Notes: generated from the letters alone by a model not told the origin. A DNA stretch of 13,740 bases from DATCVA01 sp036567205 (GCA_036567205.1 DATCVA010000038.1:1-13740), one strand, 5' to 3'; positions 1 through 7,027 are shown, counted from the stretch's first letter. Numbers and translations: made by a program.

Positions 1-725
1 GAGCCGGTAAAGCCGATGGCTTTAATGTACGGATGCGCCACCAGCGCCTGGCCTACATCGTTGCCGGCGCCAAAAATCAATGAAAATACGCCTTCGTGCA
101 AGCCGCATTGCGCCACGGCAGCACGTATGGCGCGCCCCACCAGCTCGGACGTACCCGGATGGGCCGAATGGCCTTTAACAATGACGGGAGCACCGGCTGC
201 AAGGGCCGAGGCGGTATCGCCGCCGGCAACTGAAAATGCCAGAGGAAAGTTGCTGGCGCCAAACACCCCAACCGGGCCGACAGGAATGTAGCGCAGCCGA
301 ATGTCGCTGCGCGGCATGGGCTGTCGATCGGGCTGGGCACTATCGATGCGGGCATCAAGCCAGTCTCCGGCGCGGACCACTGATGCAAACAGGCGCAACT
401 GGTTGACAGTGCGGCCACGTTCGCCTTCAAGGCGCGGCCGTGGCAGACCCGTTTCGAGTTGGGCGCGAATGATCAGATCATCGCCCAATGCCATGATTTG
501 TTCGCCAATCGCCTCCAGAAATTTGGCACGCTGCTCCAGCGAGGTCTCGCGGTAGCTTGAAAAAGCGGCACGCGCCAAACGGGCGGCTGTGTCCACATCG
601 GCGGCGGAACCGCCTTTAAAGCCGGGTTCCAACGTTTCGCCGGTGGCGGGGTTGATCGCTTTAATTTCTTTATTGGTGCCAAAAACATCGTTTTTACCGA
701 TTAGCATTGCGCCAGTGATATCCAT
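1..725 (-). CDS. Aldehyde dehydrogenase, alpha-ketoglutaric semialdehyde (2,5-dioxovalerate) type, N-terminal part
   Basis: This is the first 241 codons of an NAD(P)-dependent aldehyde dehydrogenase; the rest lies beyond the left edge. It starts MDITGAMLIGKNDVFG, with AAGGA about 8 bases before the ATG. The Rossmann cofactor domain is clear: the catalytic Asn159 sits in GASNFP, Lys184 in VKGHSAHPGTS, and the window ends inside the glycine motif GFTGS at residue 238. The catalytic Glu and Cys would lie past the edge, so activity cannot be judged. The KGHSAHPGTS stretch and the MxITGxMLIG start resemble the ketoglutaric semialdehyde dehydrogenases, which oxidise 2,5-dioxopentanoate to 2-oxoglutarate at the end of sugar-acid or hydroxyproline breakdown; that substrate is inferred. 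An IclR gene lies upstream in the same direction, so local control is likely. Confidence 0.88.
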   Translation of the reverse strand, partial: MDITGAMLIGKNDVFGTNKEIKAINPATGETLEPGFKGGSAADVDTAARLARAAFSSYRETSLEQRAKFLEAIGEQIMALGDDLIIRAQLETGLPRPRLEGERGRTVNQLRLFASVVRAGDWLDARIDSAQPDRQPMPRSDIRLRYIPVGPVGVFGASNFPLAFSVAGGDTASALAAGAPVIVKGHSAHPGTSELVGRAIRAAVAQCGLHEGVFSLIFGAGNDVGQALVAHPYIKAIGFTG

Positions 726-977
726 TTTTCTTCCTTAACGTGTACGTATGACTGTATTCGTTCTGCTGCAATAGAGCTTCGCAAGGGGACGTGACCAACA
801 CCTTCATTGATATCGCGAACCAGAGGCCATAGGCGTTACCATACCATTTTGACGCGATCGATGTTAACGCTAACATTTTCGTTGCCCGTAATTTAATCCG
901 GGGCGAAATTGCCGCGTATTAACGTGATGGCGCTTAAGTTTGGCAGCCGCCTGTCATGCGGCCTAAAGCGGAGTGAG
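726..977. other. Intergenic region between the IclR gene and the aldehyde dehydrogenase gene
   Basis: About 250 bases with no convincing gene. It holds the ribosome binding site of the dehydrogenase gene and a 16-base inverted repeat at 861-876. A short hairpin (GCCGC 946-950 with GCGGC 958-962) lies just past the IclR stop. It has no T-tract on either side, so I do not call it a terminator. No convincing promoter hexamers were found on the minus strand. Confidence 0.6.
861..876. promoter_or_regulatory. Inverted repeat, possible operator of the aldehyde dehydrogenase gene
   Basis: ATGTTA-ACGC-TAACAT is a perfect 6-base-arm inverted repeat, with its near end 136 bases upstream of the dehydrogenase start. 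Its size suits a dimeric regulator such as the neighbouring IclR protein. Assignment to IclR is inference from position only. Confidence 0.35.
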
Positions 978-1736
978 TCAGGTGCTTTGTTCCAGCGAGG
1001 CGCACACCAGCCGCAACTTTTGAACCAGGTTTACAAGATTGGGCTCGATGCGAAACATCGGGCCCGCAATTGAAATAGCATAATCGTTGCCAGACACTTT
1101 TAGCGGCCAGGCAATGGTGCCTACGCCGGGCACGGTTTCCCCTAAAGTTTCAAACCAGCCCCGTTGTATCGATTGTTTGATGTCATTTTCGATTTGAACC
1201 GCGTCGGTGACTGTTTGATCGTTATAGCGGTTTAGCGGTTGTGCTGTCAGAAGTTTGTGACGTACATCGGCGCCCAGTGTAGAAAGCAAGGCTTTGCCCA
1301 GCGAGTTGGTATGGACGTCGCGTTGTGTACCGGGCATGGCCACATAGCGAATGGCTTGCGGCGATTCGACAACCTCGAGAAACATAATTTTGTCATTGGA
1401 TTCGAGCTTGGCAAATATAATGGTTTCGGCAGTGGCATCGCACAGGTCGTGCAACGCTGAAGAAACCTTGGCCAAAATAGGGTCGGCGTCCGAAATACGT
1501 TTTGCCATGGTCAGTAAGCGCCCTGTTGGATAATAACCTTGCCGGCGTCCGGTTTCGTATATGTATCCGGACTCGATAAGTGTGCGTAGCAGCGCCAGGC
1601 AACTGGATACCGGCGCGTCCAGGTGCCGTGCGACTTCGCTGAGCAATAGCGGCTTGCGCTCGCGGGCAAACGTCTCGATGATCTCTGCTACGCGGAACGC
1701 GGTCTTTACATTTGGATCTGTGTTGTTTGAGCCCAT
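978..1736 (-). CDS. IclR-family transcriptional regulator
   Basis: A 252-residue DNA-binding regulator. Residues about 8-75 form the winged helix (VKTAFRVAEIIETFARER, then LLLSEVARHLDAPVSSC and the wing before YYPTGRLL). Residues about 80-250 form the IclR effector domain, with the typical NSLGKALLS and GTIAWPLKVSG segments. Length matches the family (about 250). Start choice is uncertain: ATG at 1736 is given here, but a TTG at 1748, four codons earlier, has a better spaced GAGG (5 bases upstream). The gene points towards the aldehyde dehydrogenase gene and is divergent from waaC. IclR proteins usually control adjacent catabolic genes, so the dehydrogenase and whatever lies beyond the left edge are the likely targets. 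The effector is unknown. Confidence 0.92.
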   Translation of the reverse strand: MGSNNTDPNVKTAFRVAEIIETFARERKPLLLSEVARHLDAPVSSCLALLRTLIESGYIYETGRRQGYYPTGRLLTMAKRISDADPILAKVSSALHDLCDATAETIIFAKLESNDKIMFLEVVESPQAIRYVAMPGTQRDVHTNSLGKALLSTLGADVRHKLLTAQPLNRYNDQTVTDAVQIENDIKQSIQRGWFETLGETVPGVGTIAWPLKVSGNDYAISIAGPMFRIEPNLVNLVQKLRLVCASLEQST

Positions 1737-1754
1737 TGTGTAATCCAATGTAAC

Positions 1755-1767
1755 CTCATCACATGAG
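1755..1767. promoter_or_regulatory. Inverted repeat next to the IclR start, possible autoregulatory site
   Basis: CTCAT-CAC-ATGAG is a perfect inverted repeat with 5-base arms. It ends within the ribosome binding site region of the TTG start of the IclR gene. Its place at the 5' end of a regulator gene suggests autoregulation, but short repeats of this kind also occur by chance. Confidence 0.25.
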
Positions 1768-1841
1768 CTGTGAGTATACGCGCGTAATCGTTAATATCGT
1801 GCCGGTTTGGGGTAAATGTCCTATATGCATAGTACCTTTGG

Positions 1842-1858
1842 CCGATAGGCCTTATCGG
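1842..1858. promoter_or_regulatory. 17-base inverted repeat upstream of waaC
   Basis: CCGATA-GGCCT-TATCGG has perfect 6-base arms. The right arm lies exactly where a -35 element would stand relative to the TATAAT at 1876 (17-base spacing). It could be an operator for waaC or for the divergent IclR gene, whose start is about 100 bases away. The binding protein is unknown. Confidence 0.3.
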
Positions 1859-1875
1859 GTTGTGCAGCTTCTCTT

Positions 1876-1881
1876 TATAAT
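1876..1881 (+). promoter_or_regulatory. Perfect -10 hexamer directly before waaC
   Basis: TATAAT ends six bases before the waaC ATG, so a transcript from it would start at or within a base or two of the A of the ATG. No good -35 hexamer is seen (TATCGG at 17-base spacing is poor), and no Shine-Dalgarno sequence precedes the ATG. This fits a leaderless mRNA, but a chance match is possible. Confidence 0.35.
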
Positions 1882-1887
1882 CGCGCC

Positions 1888-2883
1888 ATGACAAAAAAAA
1901 TCCTTATTGTTCGTACTTCGTCGTTGGGTGATTTAGTGCACATGCTGCCGGCTATTTCCGATATAGCCAGGCATGTTCCCGATGCGCAAATCGATTGGCT
2001 GGTCGAAGAAAGTTTTGCCGAGATCCCGGCATGGCATCCGGCCGTGAACGAGGTCATCAAGGTGGCGCACAGGCGTTGGCGCAAGCATTGGTGGGCTGCC
2101 GACACGCGTGCAGAGCGCGCTGCGTTACGTAAAAACCTGCGGGCACGCCATTACGATATCGTGTTGGATATGCAGGCGCTGATGAAGTCGGTATGGCTGG
2201 TACGGCAGACTAACGGGCGGCGCCATGGCCTGGATCGCCGTTCGGCGCGTGAACCGCTGGCGTCGCTTTTCTATGACGTAAAGCATACGGTCAACTTTTG
2301 GCAGCCAGCTGTGATTCGGCAGCGCGAACTGGCTGCCGCCGCCTTCGGTTATACCTACGAGGGGCCACCCGATTTTGGCCTTGATCAGTTTACGCAAGGT
2401 CAGCCTATTGAGCCTTATGCAGTGATTATGCCGTCGGCAAGCCGGGACGACAAACTATGGCCGCAGGCCGATTGGCATCGGGTTTTTGCGCGTTTGCAAG
2501 AGCACGGCTTGACGCTTAAGGTATTAGCCGGCAATGCGTCCGAAACCGCGCGCGCGCAAGCGCTCGTCCAGGGCAATGCCCAGGCGCTGGTGTTGCCGCG
2601 CATGGGACTGCGCGATGTGGCCAAGACGCTGGCCCGTGCCACGGTTATGGTAGGACTGGATAGCGGCCTTACTCATCTGTCGGCGGGCCTGGGGCGTCCG
2701 ACCATCGGTATATATAAAGCTTCCACACCCGTGCGTACTCCGCTACAGGGGGCCGCTTATACGGCAAGTCTGGGCGAGCGCGGGCAGGCGCCTTCTGCTG
2801 AAACGGTTCTTAGCGCGATCGAGCAAGCCTTGGCGTACTCGAAAAGCACTGACCCGGGCTCTGACACCTTATCGGGAATTTAG
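1888..2883 (+). CDS. waaC: Lipopolysaccharide heptosyltransferase I (WaaC)
   Basis: This enzyme transfers the first L-glycero-D-manno-heptose from ADP-heptose to the Kdo residue of the lipopolysaccharide inner core, at the cytoplasmic face of the inner membrane. The 331-residue protein is close to the usual length (about 320) and has the two-domain GT-B fold of glycosyltransferase family 9. The N-terminal motif RTSSLGDLVHMLPAI (residues 9-23) includes Asp15, the likely catalytic base. The C-terminal nucleotide-sugar site is seen as GLDSGLTHLSAGLGRPTIGIY, near residues 255-275. The ATG at 1888 matches the family start, though no Shine-Dalgarno is visible. waaA follows after 11 bases, probably cotranscribed, as expected for core assembly genes. 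Confidence 0.95.
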   Translation: MTKKILIVRTSSLGDLVHMLPAISDIARHVPDAQIDWLVEESFAEIPAWHPAVNEVIKVAHRRWRKHWWAADTRAERAALRKNLRARHYDIVLDMQALMKSVWLVRQTNGRRHGLDRRSAREPLASLFYDVKHTVNFWQPAVIRQRELAAAAFGYTYEGPPDFGLDQFTQGQPIEPYAVIMPSASRDDKLWPQADWHRVFARLQEHGLTLKVLAGNASETARAQALVQGNAQALVLPRMGLRDVAKTLARATVMVGLDSGLTHLSAGLGRPTIGIYKASTPVRTPLQGAAYTASLGERGQAPSAETVLSAIEQALAYSKSTDPGSDTLSGI

Positions 2884-2894
2884 CGGCTCGTTGA

Positions 2895-4280
2895 ATGTCT
2901 TGTTTGCGCTTAGAATGGCTACCAGTTAATTCAGTGCGGGTTTTTGTTTTGAATCGATTCTTCTATACGGCTTGCATCCGGCTATTGTCGCCAGCTTTAC
3001 TGGCGTGGATGGCTATACGGGCACGGCGTTCCAGCGGCGACGCGCAAGTGTTTTCGGGCGAGCGGTTTGGTCGATACGCGCGGGCAAGCCCGCTTAAGCG
3101 GCCCATTTGGGTGCACGCCGTCAGTCTGGGTGAAACGCGGGCGGCGCAGCCTTTTATTCAGGCGCTGCTGGATCAAGGGGATCAGATTCTTCTGACGCAC
3201 ATGACCGTTACCGGACGCGCTGAAGGAGCAAGGGCTTTTGCTGAGGCGATTCAACAAGGCCGTCTGTCGCAAGAATGGCTGCCGTATGACTTTCCGGGTT
3301 GCACTCGGCGCTTTATGGCGCATTACCGGCCACGGGTCGGGGTGCTGATCGAGCGCGAGGTCTGGCCGAATTTAATTGCGGCGGCCCGGCTTTCGGCTAT
3401 TCCCATTATGCTGGTCAGCGCCCGGTTTTCAGATCGGTCGCTGCGCCACAGTTTGCGGGCCGGACGCGTTATGCGTGAAGCCTACGACAGTTTGCAGGGC
3501 GTTTATGCGCAGACGCTGCACGACGCGCAGCGTCTGGAGCAGGCGGGGGCTGCCGCCGTGCGGGTGTCGGGCAACTTCAAGTTTGACATTTCCCTGCCCG
3601 AGGACGAGGTTGCCCGAGGACGTGCTTTCGCCAGCGCATTTCCGCGCAAGGTTATTACCATTGCCAGCACGCGCGAAGGTGAGGACGAGTTGTTCATACG
3701 TGCGATCGTCCGTCAGCAAAAACGTGCCCGTACGCAAGGCAAGAATCTGGCCGACGAACTGCTTTTTGTACTGATTCCCCGGCATCCGCAGCGTTTTGAT
3801 GAGGCAGCGGCTTTGTTAAGCAAGGCGGATCTGCCTTTTGTGCGGCGATCTCAGTTAAAGGACGCCCCGGATGCGGGCACTTCAATATTGCGAATTTGCC
3901 GTGACGCTTTGGTATTGCTTGGCGACAGCCTGGGCGAGATGCCCCGGTATTACGCTGCCAGCCAGGTAGCTATTGTGGCGGGAAGTTTCGAGCCTCTGGG
4001 GGGGCAAAACCTGATTGAGGCCAGTGCGATTGGCGTGCCGGTTCTGGTGGGGCCTTACACCCGGAATTTCGAACAGGCCGTGGTTGATGCTATCGATGAA
4101 GGTGCAGCCATACGAGTGGCGGATGCTGACGCGGCTTTGCAAATGGCATTGCAACTGTTGGCCGATCCGCAGCGGCTCAGCAAGATGGGGAAAGCGGGGG
4201 CGCATTGGGTGCAAAATCACGCGGGCGCTGTGGCCCGCGTTGTGATTGGACTAAATGAAATAAAGAGTTACAGGCCGTGA
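2895..4280 (+). CDS. waaA: 3-deoxy-D-manno-octulosonic acid (Kdo) transferase (WaaA)
   Basis: WaaA adds Kdo from CMP-Kdo to lipid IVA, the first step of core assembly, while anchored to the inner membrane. A hydrophobic N-terminal anchor lies at residues 22-41 (FFYTACIRLLSPALLAWMAI). The acceptor-side motif HAVSLGET contains the conserved Glu80. Further family motifs are EREVWPNLI, GNFKFDIS, LIPRHPQRF, GDSLGEMPRYY and GGQNLIEASAIGVPVLVGP. At 461 residues it is longer than E. coli WaaA (425). The true start is unclear: no Shine-Dalgarno precedes the ATG at 2895, and family proteins usually begin close to the anchor, so GTG at 2934 or TTG at 2949 are alternatives. The 3' end overlaps convergent galU by 13 bases. 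Confidence 0.94.
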   Translation: MSCLRLEWLPVNSVRVFVLNRFFYTACIRLLSPALLAWMAIRARRSSGDAQVFSGERFGRYARASPLKRPIWVHAVSLGETRAAQPFIQALLDQGDQILLTHMTVTGRAEGARAFAEAIQQGRLSQEWLPYDFPGCTRRFMAHYRPRVGVLIEREVWPNLIAAARLSAIPIMLVSARFSDRSLRHSLRAGRVMREAYDSLQGVYAQTLHDAQRLEQAGAAAVRVSGNFKFDISLPEDEVARGRAFASAFPRKVITIASTREGEDELFIRAIVRQQKRARTQGKNLADELLFVLIPRHPQRFDEAAALLSKADLPFVRRSQLKDAPDAGTSILRICRDALVLLGDSLGEMPRYYAASQVAIVAGSFEPLGGQNLIEASAIGVPVLVGPYTRNFEQAVVDAIDEGAAIRVADADAALQMALQLLADPQRLSKMGKAGAHWVQNHAGAVARVVIGLNEIKSYRP

Positions 4281-5098
4281 TATTTTCGCCCAAGCTCAAG
4301 CGTAGCTTGATAGAAACCTGCTTTACTGCCGCAGTCGTAGCGTAAGCCCTCGTACTCGAAACCATAGACGCCACGTACGTTTAGCAGGCTTGCAATGCCA
4401 TCGGTAAGCTGAATTTCGCCGCCCACGCCAGCTTGGGTCGACCGTAGATGTTCGAAAATTTCGGGTTCCAGCACGTATCGGCCCACTACTGCCAGCGTGG
4501 TGGGGGCCTGGGCTGGAGCCGGCTTTTCGATAATGCCTTCCAGAAGCGTGGTTTTGTCGTTGATGCGCCGACCGGAAATGATCCCGTATTTATTCGTCTG
4601 ATCCCGTTCGATATTTTGAATGGCCAATACACTGCCGTTTTGCTGATGCGCGGCTTCGATCAGTTGGTGCGTTACCGACGTGTTGGCGTCGATAAGGTCG
4701 TCTGCCAATAATACGACAAAGGGTTCATTCCCTACGATGGGCGCTGCGCACAATACGGCATGGCCCAGGCCTAACGGCGCTGATTGACGCGTGTAGATGC
4801 AATTGACATACGATGGAATTACGTTGCGTACGGCGTCCAGAAGTTCGGTCTTGTTTTTGGCCTCGAGGTCGGCTTCCAGTTCCGGAGCACTGTCAAAGTG
4901 GTCTTCGATAGCGCGTTTATTGCGTCCGGTAATAAAAATTAAATCCGTGATCCCGGCCGCGATGGCTTCTTCGACGGCATATTGAATAAGAGGCTTGTCC
5001 ACAATAGGCAGCATCTCTTTAGGCATGGCCTTGGTAGCCGGTAAAAAACGCGTGCCCATGCCTGCCACAGGAAATACAGCTTTACGGATTGGTTTCAT
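4268..5098 (-). CDS. galU: UTP--glucose-1-phosphate uridylyltransferase (GalU)
   Basis: GalU makes UDP-glucose from UTP and glucose-1-phosphate in the cytoplasm, supplying sugar for lipopolysaccharide and other glycans. The 276-residue protein carries the nucleotide-binding signature VFPVAGMGTRFLPATKAMPK near its N-terminus, then EMLPIVDKPLIQYAVEEA, ADDLI around the metal and UTP site, and the late GGEIQLTDGI and YDCGSKAGF segments. Start chosen at ATG 5098 (MKPIRKAVFPVAG), which fits the family; an in-frame extension to 5206 adds 36 residues without homology character. No strong Shine-Dalgarno is seen. It is convergent with waaA and overlaps its last 13 bases. Confidence 0.95.
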   Translation of the reverse strand: MKPIRKAVFPVAGMGTRFLPATKAMPKEMLPIVDKPLIQYAVEEAIAAGITDLIFITGRNKRAIEDHFDSAPELEADLEAKNKTELLDAVRNVIPSYVNCIYTRQSAPLGLGHAVLCAAPIVGNEPFVVLLADDLIDANTSVTHQLIEAAHQQNGSVLAIQNIERDQTNKYGIISGRRINDKTTLLEGIIEKPAPAQAPTTLAVVGRYVLEPEIFEHLRSTQAGVGGEIQLTDGIASLLNVRGVYGFEYEGLRYDCGSKAGFYQATLELGRKYHGL

Positions 5099-5249
5099 AG
5101 CGATCAAAGAGTGGTTAGTGAACGATTGGCGTATTGTAGGTCGAGTTTTAAATAGCTCGTTGCCAGAATACAAATTATCACCATGCGTTGCCTGAAGTAG
5201 TGCCATGCACGGGGCTGTACGTTATGAGTTTATGGACCGCGACAGCCTA

Positions 5250-5278
5250 TTGCGAAACTTTTTTCGTGTATATAAAAT
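5250..5278 (+). promoter_or_regulatory. Candidate sigma70 promoter for the first GntR gene
   Basis: TTGCGA (5250-5255) and TAAAAT (5273-5278) are separated by 17 bases, matching 4/6 and 5/6 consensus positions. Transcription would start near 5285, leaving a leader of about 105 bases that contains the two hairpins described separately. Confidence 0.45.
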
Positions 5279-5313
5279 CTATTGCGCCAATAAATTGGCT
5301 CAGTGGGTAATAT

Positions 5314-5336
5314 GGGGGTAATTTTTCCCCCTTTTT
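5314..5336 (+). terminator. Hairpin with T-tract in the leader of the first GntR gene (first of two)
   Basis: GGGGG (5314-5318) pairs with CCCCC (5327-5331) over an 8-base loop and is followed by TTTTT. It reads as a plus-strand intrinsic terminator although short. No plus-strand gene ends nearby (galU is on the other strand), so it would act on the leader of the GntR gene or on stray transcription. Confidence 0.4.
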
Positions 5337-5343
5337 AGCTCTC

Positions 5344-5368
5344 GGGGCATTTTTTAACTGCCCCTTTT
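5344..5368 (+). terminator. Hairpin with T-tract in the leader of the first GntR gene (second of two)
   Basis: GGGGCA (5344-5349) pairs with TGCCCC (5359-5364) over a 9-base loop and is followed by TTTT, 22 bases before the GntR start codon. The C-run of the first hairpin could instead pair with the G-run here, a mutually exclusive arrangement of the attenuation kind. Function is inferred only. Confidence 0.4.
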
Positions 5369-5390
5369 AATAAGAGTACGATTCAATTTT

Positions 5391-6152
5391 ATGTTTGCCA
5401 CAGCAACCGACCGCGTACGCGCAGAAATCGAAAATCGTATCGTCGACGGCTCTCTGGCTCCCGGCGCGTCTCTGGACGAGGCGCAGCTAAGCGAAGCATT
5501 CGCGGTGTCGCGCACACCTGTACGCGAGGCGCTTCTACAGCTGTCTACACAAGGCTTTATCCGCATTGTGCCTCGTTCGGGCATCTACGTTGCCCAGCTT
5601 TCTGTGCAAGAGCTGACGGCCATGTTTGAAGTGCTTGCCTACGCCGAGGGCCTTTGCGCCAAACTTGTTGTCGAGCGTATTACTCCTGAACAACTCAAAA
5701 CCTTGAGCCAGGTGCACAAGACAGGGAAAAAGGCGGTCGCCAGCCGTAATCTGGATGCATTTGCCACTTACAACAAGGCTTTCCATGAAGGTTTTTATAA
5801 CAGTTGCGGCAATGCGTATCTGGTCAATCAAATTTTATTGACGCGAAAGCGGGTTAATCCTTACCGTTTGCAAGAAGCCGATTATTCGGAACGAATTGCA
5901 ATATCCTGGCTTGAACACGACAGTTTGTTGCAAGCGGTGCTACAGCAAAATCCTGATGCGGCCCAGAACGAAGCCATTCAGCATGTTTTTTCAGGCGGCA
6001 GAAGCTATTCCGAGCTTGCCGCCGAGTCGCCCCAGAACCTCGCGATTGGCGCAGCAGCTCATGCTCCCCGCCATCATGGCAATGCCGACATGCCGCTGTT
6101 GTTTAAATCAGGTGTGGAAGCATCTGTCAAATTGGACAGTTTGATTCTTTAA
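5391..6152 (+). CDS. GntR-family transcriptional regulator, FCD subfamily
   Basis: A 253-residue regulator. The winged helix spans residues about 5-67 (IVDGSLAPGASLDEAQLSEAF, then SRTPVREALLQLSTQGFI and the wing PRSGIYVA). The helical FCD effector domain spans about 73-205, with the ligand or metal-site elements NKAFHEGFY and LEHDSLLQAV. The first metal-site position, usually Asp four residues before the FH histidine, is Asn here. The last 40 or so residues (after YSELAAES) form a tail beyond the usual FCD end, with HAPRHHGNAD in its middle. The start fits the family, but no good Shine-Dalgarno is seen. It lies divergent from galU and converges on the second GntR gene. Target and effector are unknown. 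Confidence 0.9.
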   Translation: MFATATDRVRAEIENRIVDGSLAPGASLDEAQLSEAFAVSRTPVREALLQLSTQGFIRIVPRSGIYVAQLSVQELTAMFEVLAYAEGLCAKLVVERITPEQLKTLSQVHKTGKKAVASRNLDAFATYNKAFHEGFYNSCGNAYLVNQILLTRKRVNPYRLQEADYSERIAISWLEHDSLLQAVLQQNPDAAQNEAIQHVFSGGRSYSELAAESPQNLAIGAAAHAPRHHGNADMPLLFKSGVEASVKLDSLIL

Positions 6153-6886
6153 CCGTTAAACAGCGTGCCGGGCAGGTGTTTAACGGCTTCGTATGTCATG
6201 CTGATGTGTTCGGCAAGAATGGCACAGGCTTTGTCGGCATCATGTGCGAGCGTGGCATCCAGAATAGCCTGGTGTTCGCCATGCACGTCGCGGGGGATCG
6301 GCTTGCGCGTGATGGTTAAACGCCGGTAGCGTTCGGCCTGCTGGTACAAAATACCAAGAAAATGACGTATCCAGGGCGATGCGCAGGCGCTGATCAATGC
6401 CTGGTGGAATTCGCGATTGCGCTCTTCCCATTCTTCGAAGCGTTCTGTCGTGGTGCCGGTAAGGCGCTTTTCCGCGCGATCTAAACGATGAAACGCTGCT
6501 ACAACGCTGCCTTCCCAGGCATCGTCGCCCAGTTTAATAGACTGCCTGAGAGCTTCGCATTCCAGCAGAATGCGAGTTTGGGTAATGTCATAAAAATCGG
6601 CAACCGATATTGGCTTGACGTGAAAACCGCGCTGCCCTTGTGCGACAACCAGGGCGTCGGATACCAATAGGGCCAGGGCTTCGCGCAATGTGCCGGCCCC
6701 CACCCCGTACGAGTCTTTCAAGTGTTCGACCCGCAGCTTTGCCCCGGGAGCCAGCCGCCCGTCAATGATGTCGCGCCGCAAATGCAAATATGCGGATCCC
6801 ACCAGCGTTTTGGCAGTAGAGGCCGCGGGCGTTTCAGATCCCGGTGGCGGGGCTGTGGGTAAAGTTTCGGCAGGATTATCCAGCAT
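6149..6886 (-). CDS. GntR-family regulator, FCD subfamily; likely regulator of the aromatic operon
   Basis: A 245-residue regulator with a Pro/Ala-rich N-terminal tail (residues 1-25). The winged helix covers about 27-92 (LRRDIIDGRLAPGAKLRVEHL, GTLREALALLVSDALV, RGFHVKPIS), and the FCD effector domain about 95-230 (RNREFHQALI, VHGEHQAILDATLAHD, ILAEHISMT). Start is ATG 6886; a GTG at 6922 is possible and neither has a clear Shine-Dalgarno. The gene is divergent from the dioxygenase operon, with about 190 AT-rich bases between. This is the usual layout for an FCD regulator that represses its neighbour until an aromatic acid or pathway intermediate binds; that role is inferred. Its stop codon overlaps the stop of the converging GntR gene. 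Confidence 0.9.
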   Translation of the reverse strand: MLDNPAETLPTAPPPGSETPAASTAKTLVGSAYLHLRRDIIDGRLAPGAKLRVEHLKDSYGVGAGTLREALALLVSDALVVAQGQRGFHVKPISVADFYDITQTRILLECEALRQSIKLGDDAWEGSVVAAFHRLDRAEKRLTGTTTERFEEWEERNREFHQALISACASPWIRHFLGILYQQAERYRRLTITRKPIPRDVHGEHQAILDATLAHDADKACAILAEHISMTYEAVKHLPGTLFNG

Positions 6887-6998
6887 GGCTATGACAGGGC
6901 CGTATCGCCCGCCTGTTAACACGATGACTTAAGTTTAGCTCATTCAGCGTAAAAATGGCATAAATAATGATATTTTTATAAAATCTCGATAATATGTG

Positions 6999-7027
6999 TT
7001 GACTTCGATATTTTATCAAATTATCCT
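6999..7027 (+). promoter_or_regulatory. Candidate promoter of the aromatic catabolic operon
   Basis: TTGACT (6999-7004) and TATCCT (7022-7027) stand 17 bases apart, close to the sigma70 consensus (5/6 and 4/6). Transcription would start near 7034, about 45 bases before the GTG start of the dioxygenase gene. The surrounding region is clearly more AT-rich than the genes around it. Confidence 0.55.
7004..7020. promoter_or_regulatory. Inverted repeat within the promoter spacer, candidate GntR operator
   Basis: TTCGATA-TTT-TATCAAA is a 7-base-arm inverted repeat with one mismatch. It fills the spacer between the -35 and -10 elements of the operon promoter, where a bound repressor would block RNA polymerase. 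TCGATA recurs at 6986-6991, exactly 19 bases upstream of the copy at 7005-7010, and GATATTTT occurs at 6969 and 7007. Binding by the divergent GntR protein is inferred. Confidence 0.45.

Noticed and set aside
77..688. Several open frames on both strands at the left edge
   Set aside because: They are shadows of the aldehyde dehydrogenase gene, which is open through the edge and carries clear motifs.
946..962. Hairpin after the IclR gene as a terminator
   Set aside because: Only a 5-base stem and no T-tract on the minus strand.
5099..5206. 36-residue N-terminal extension of GalU
   Set aside because: The family starts at MKPIRKAVFPVAG (5098); the extension shows no domain character.
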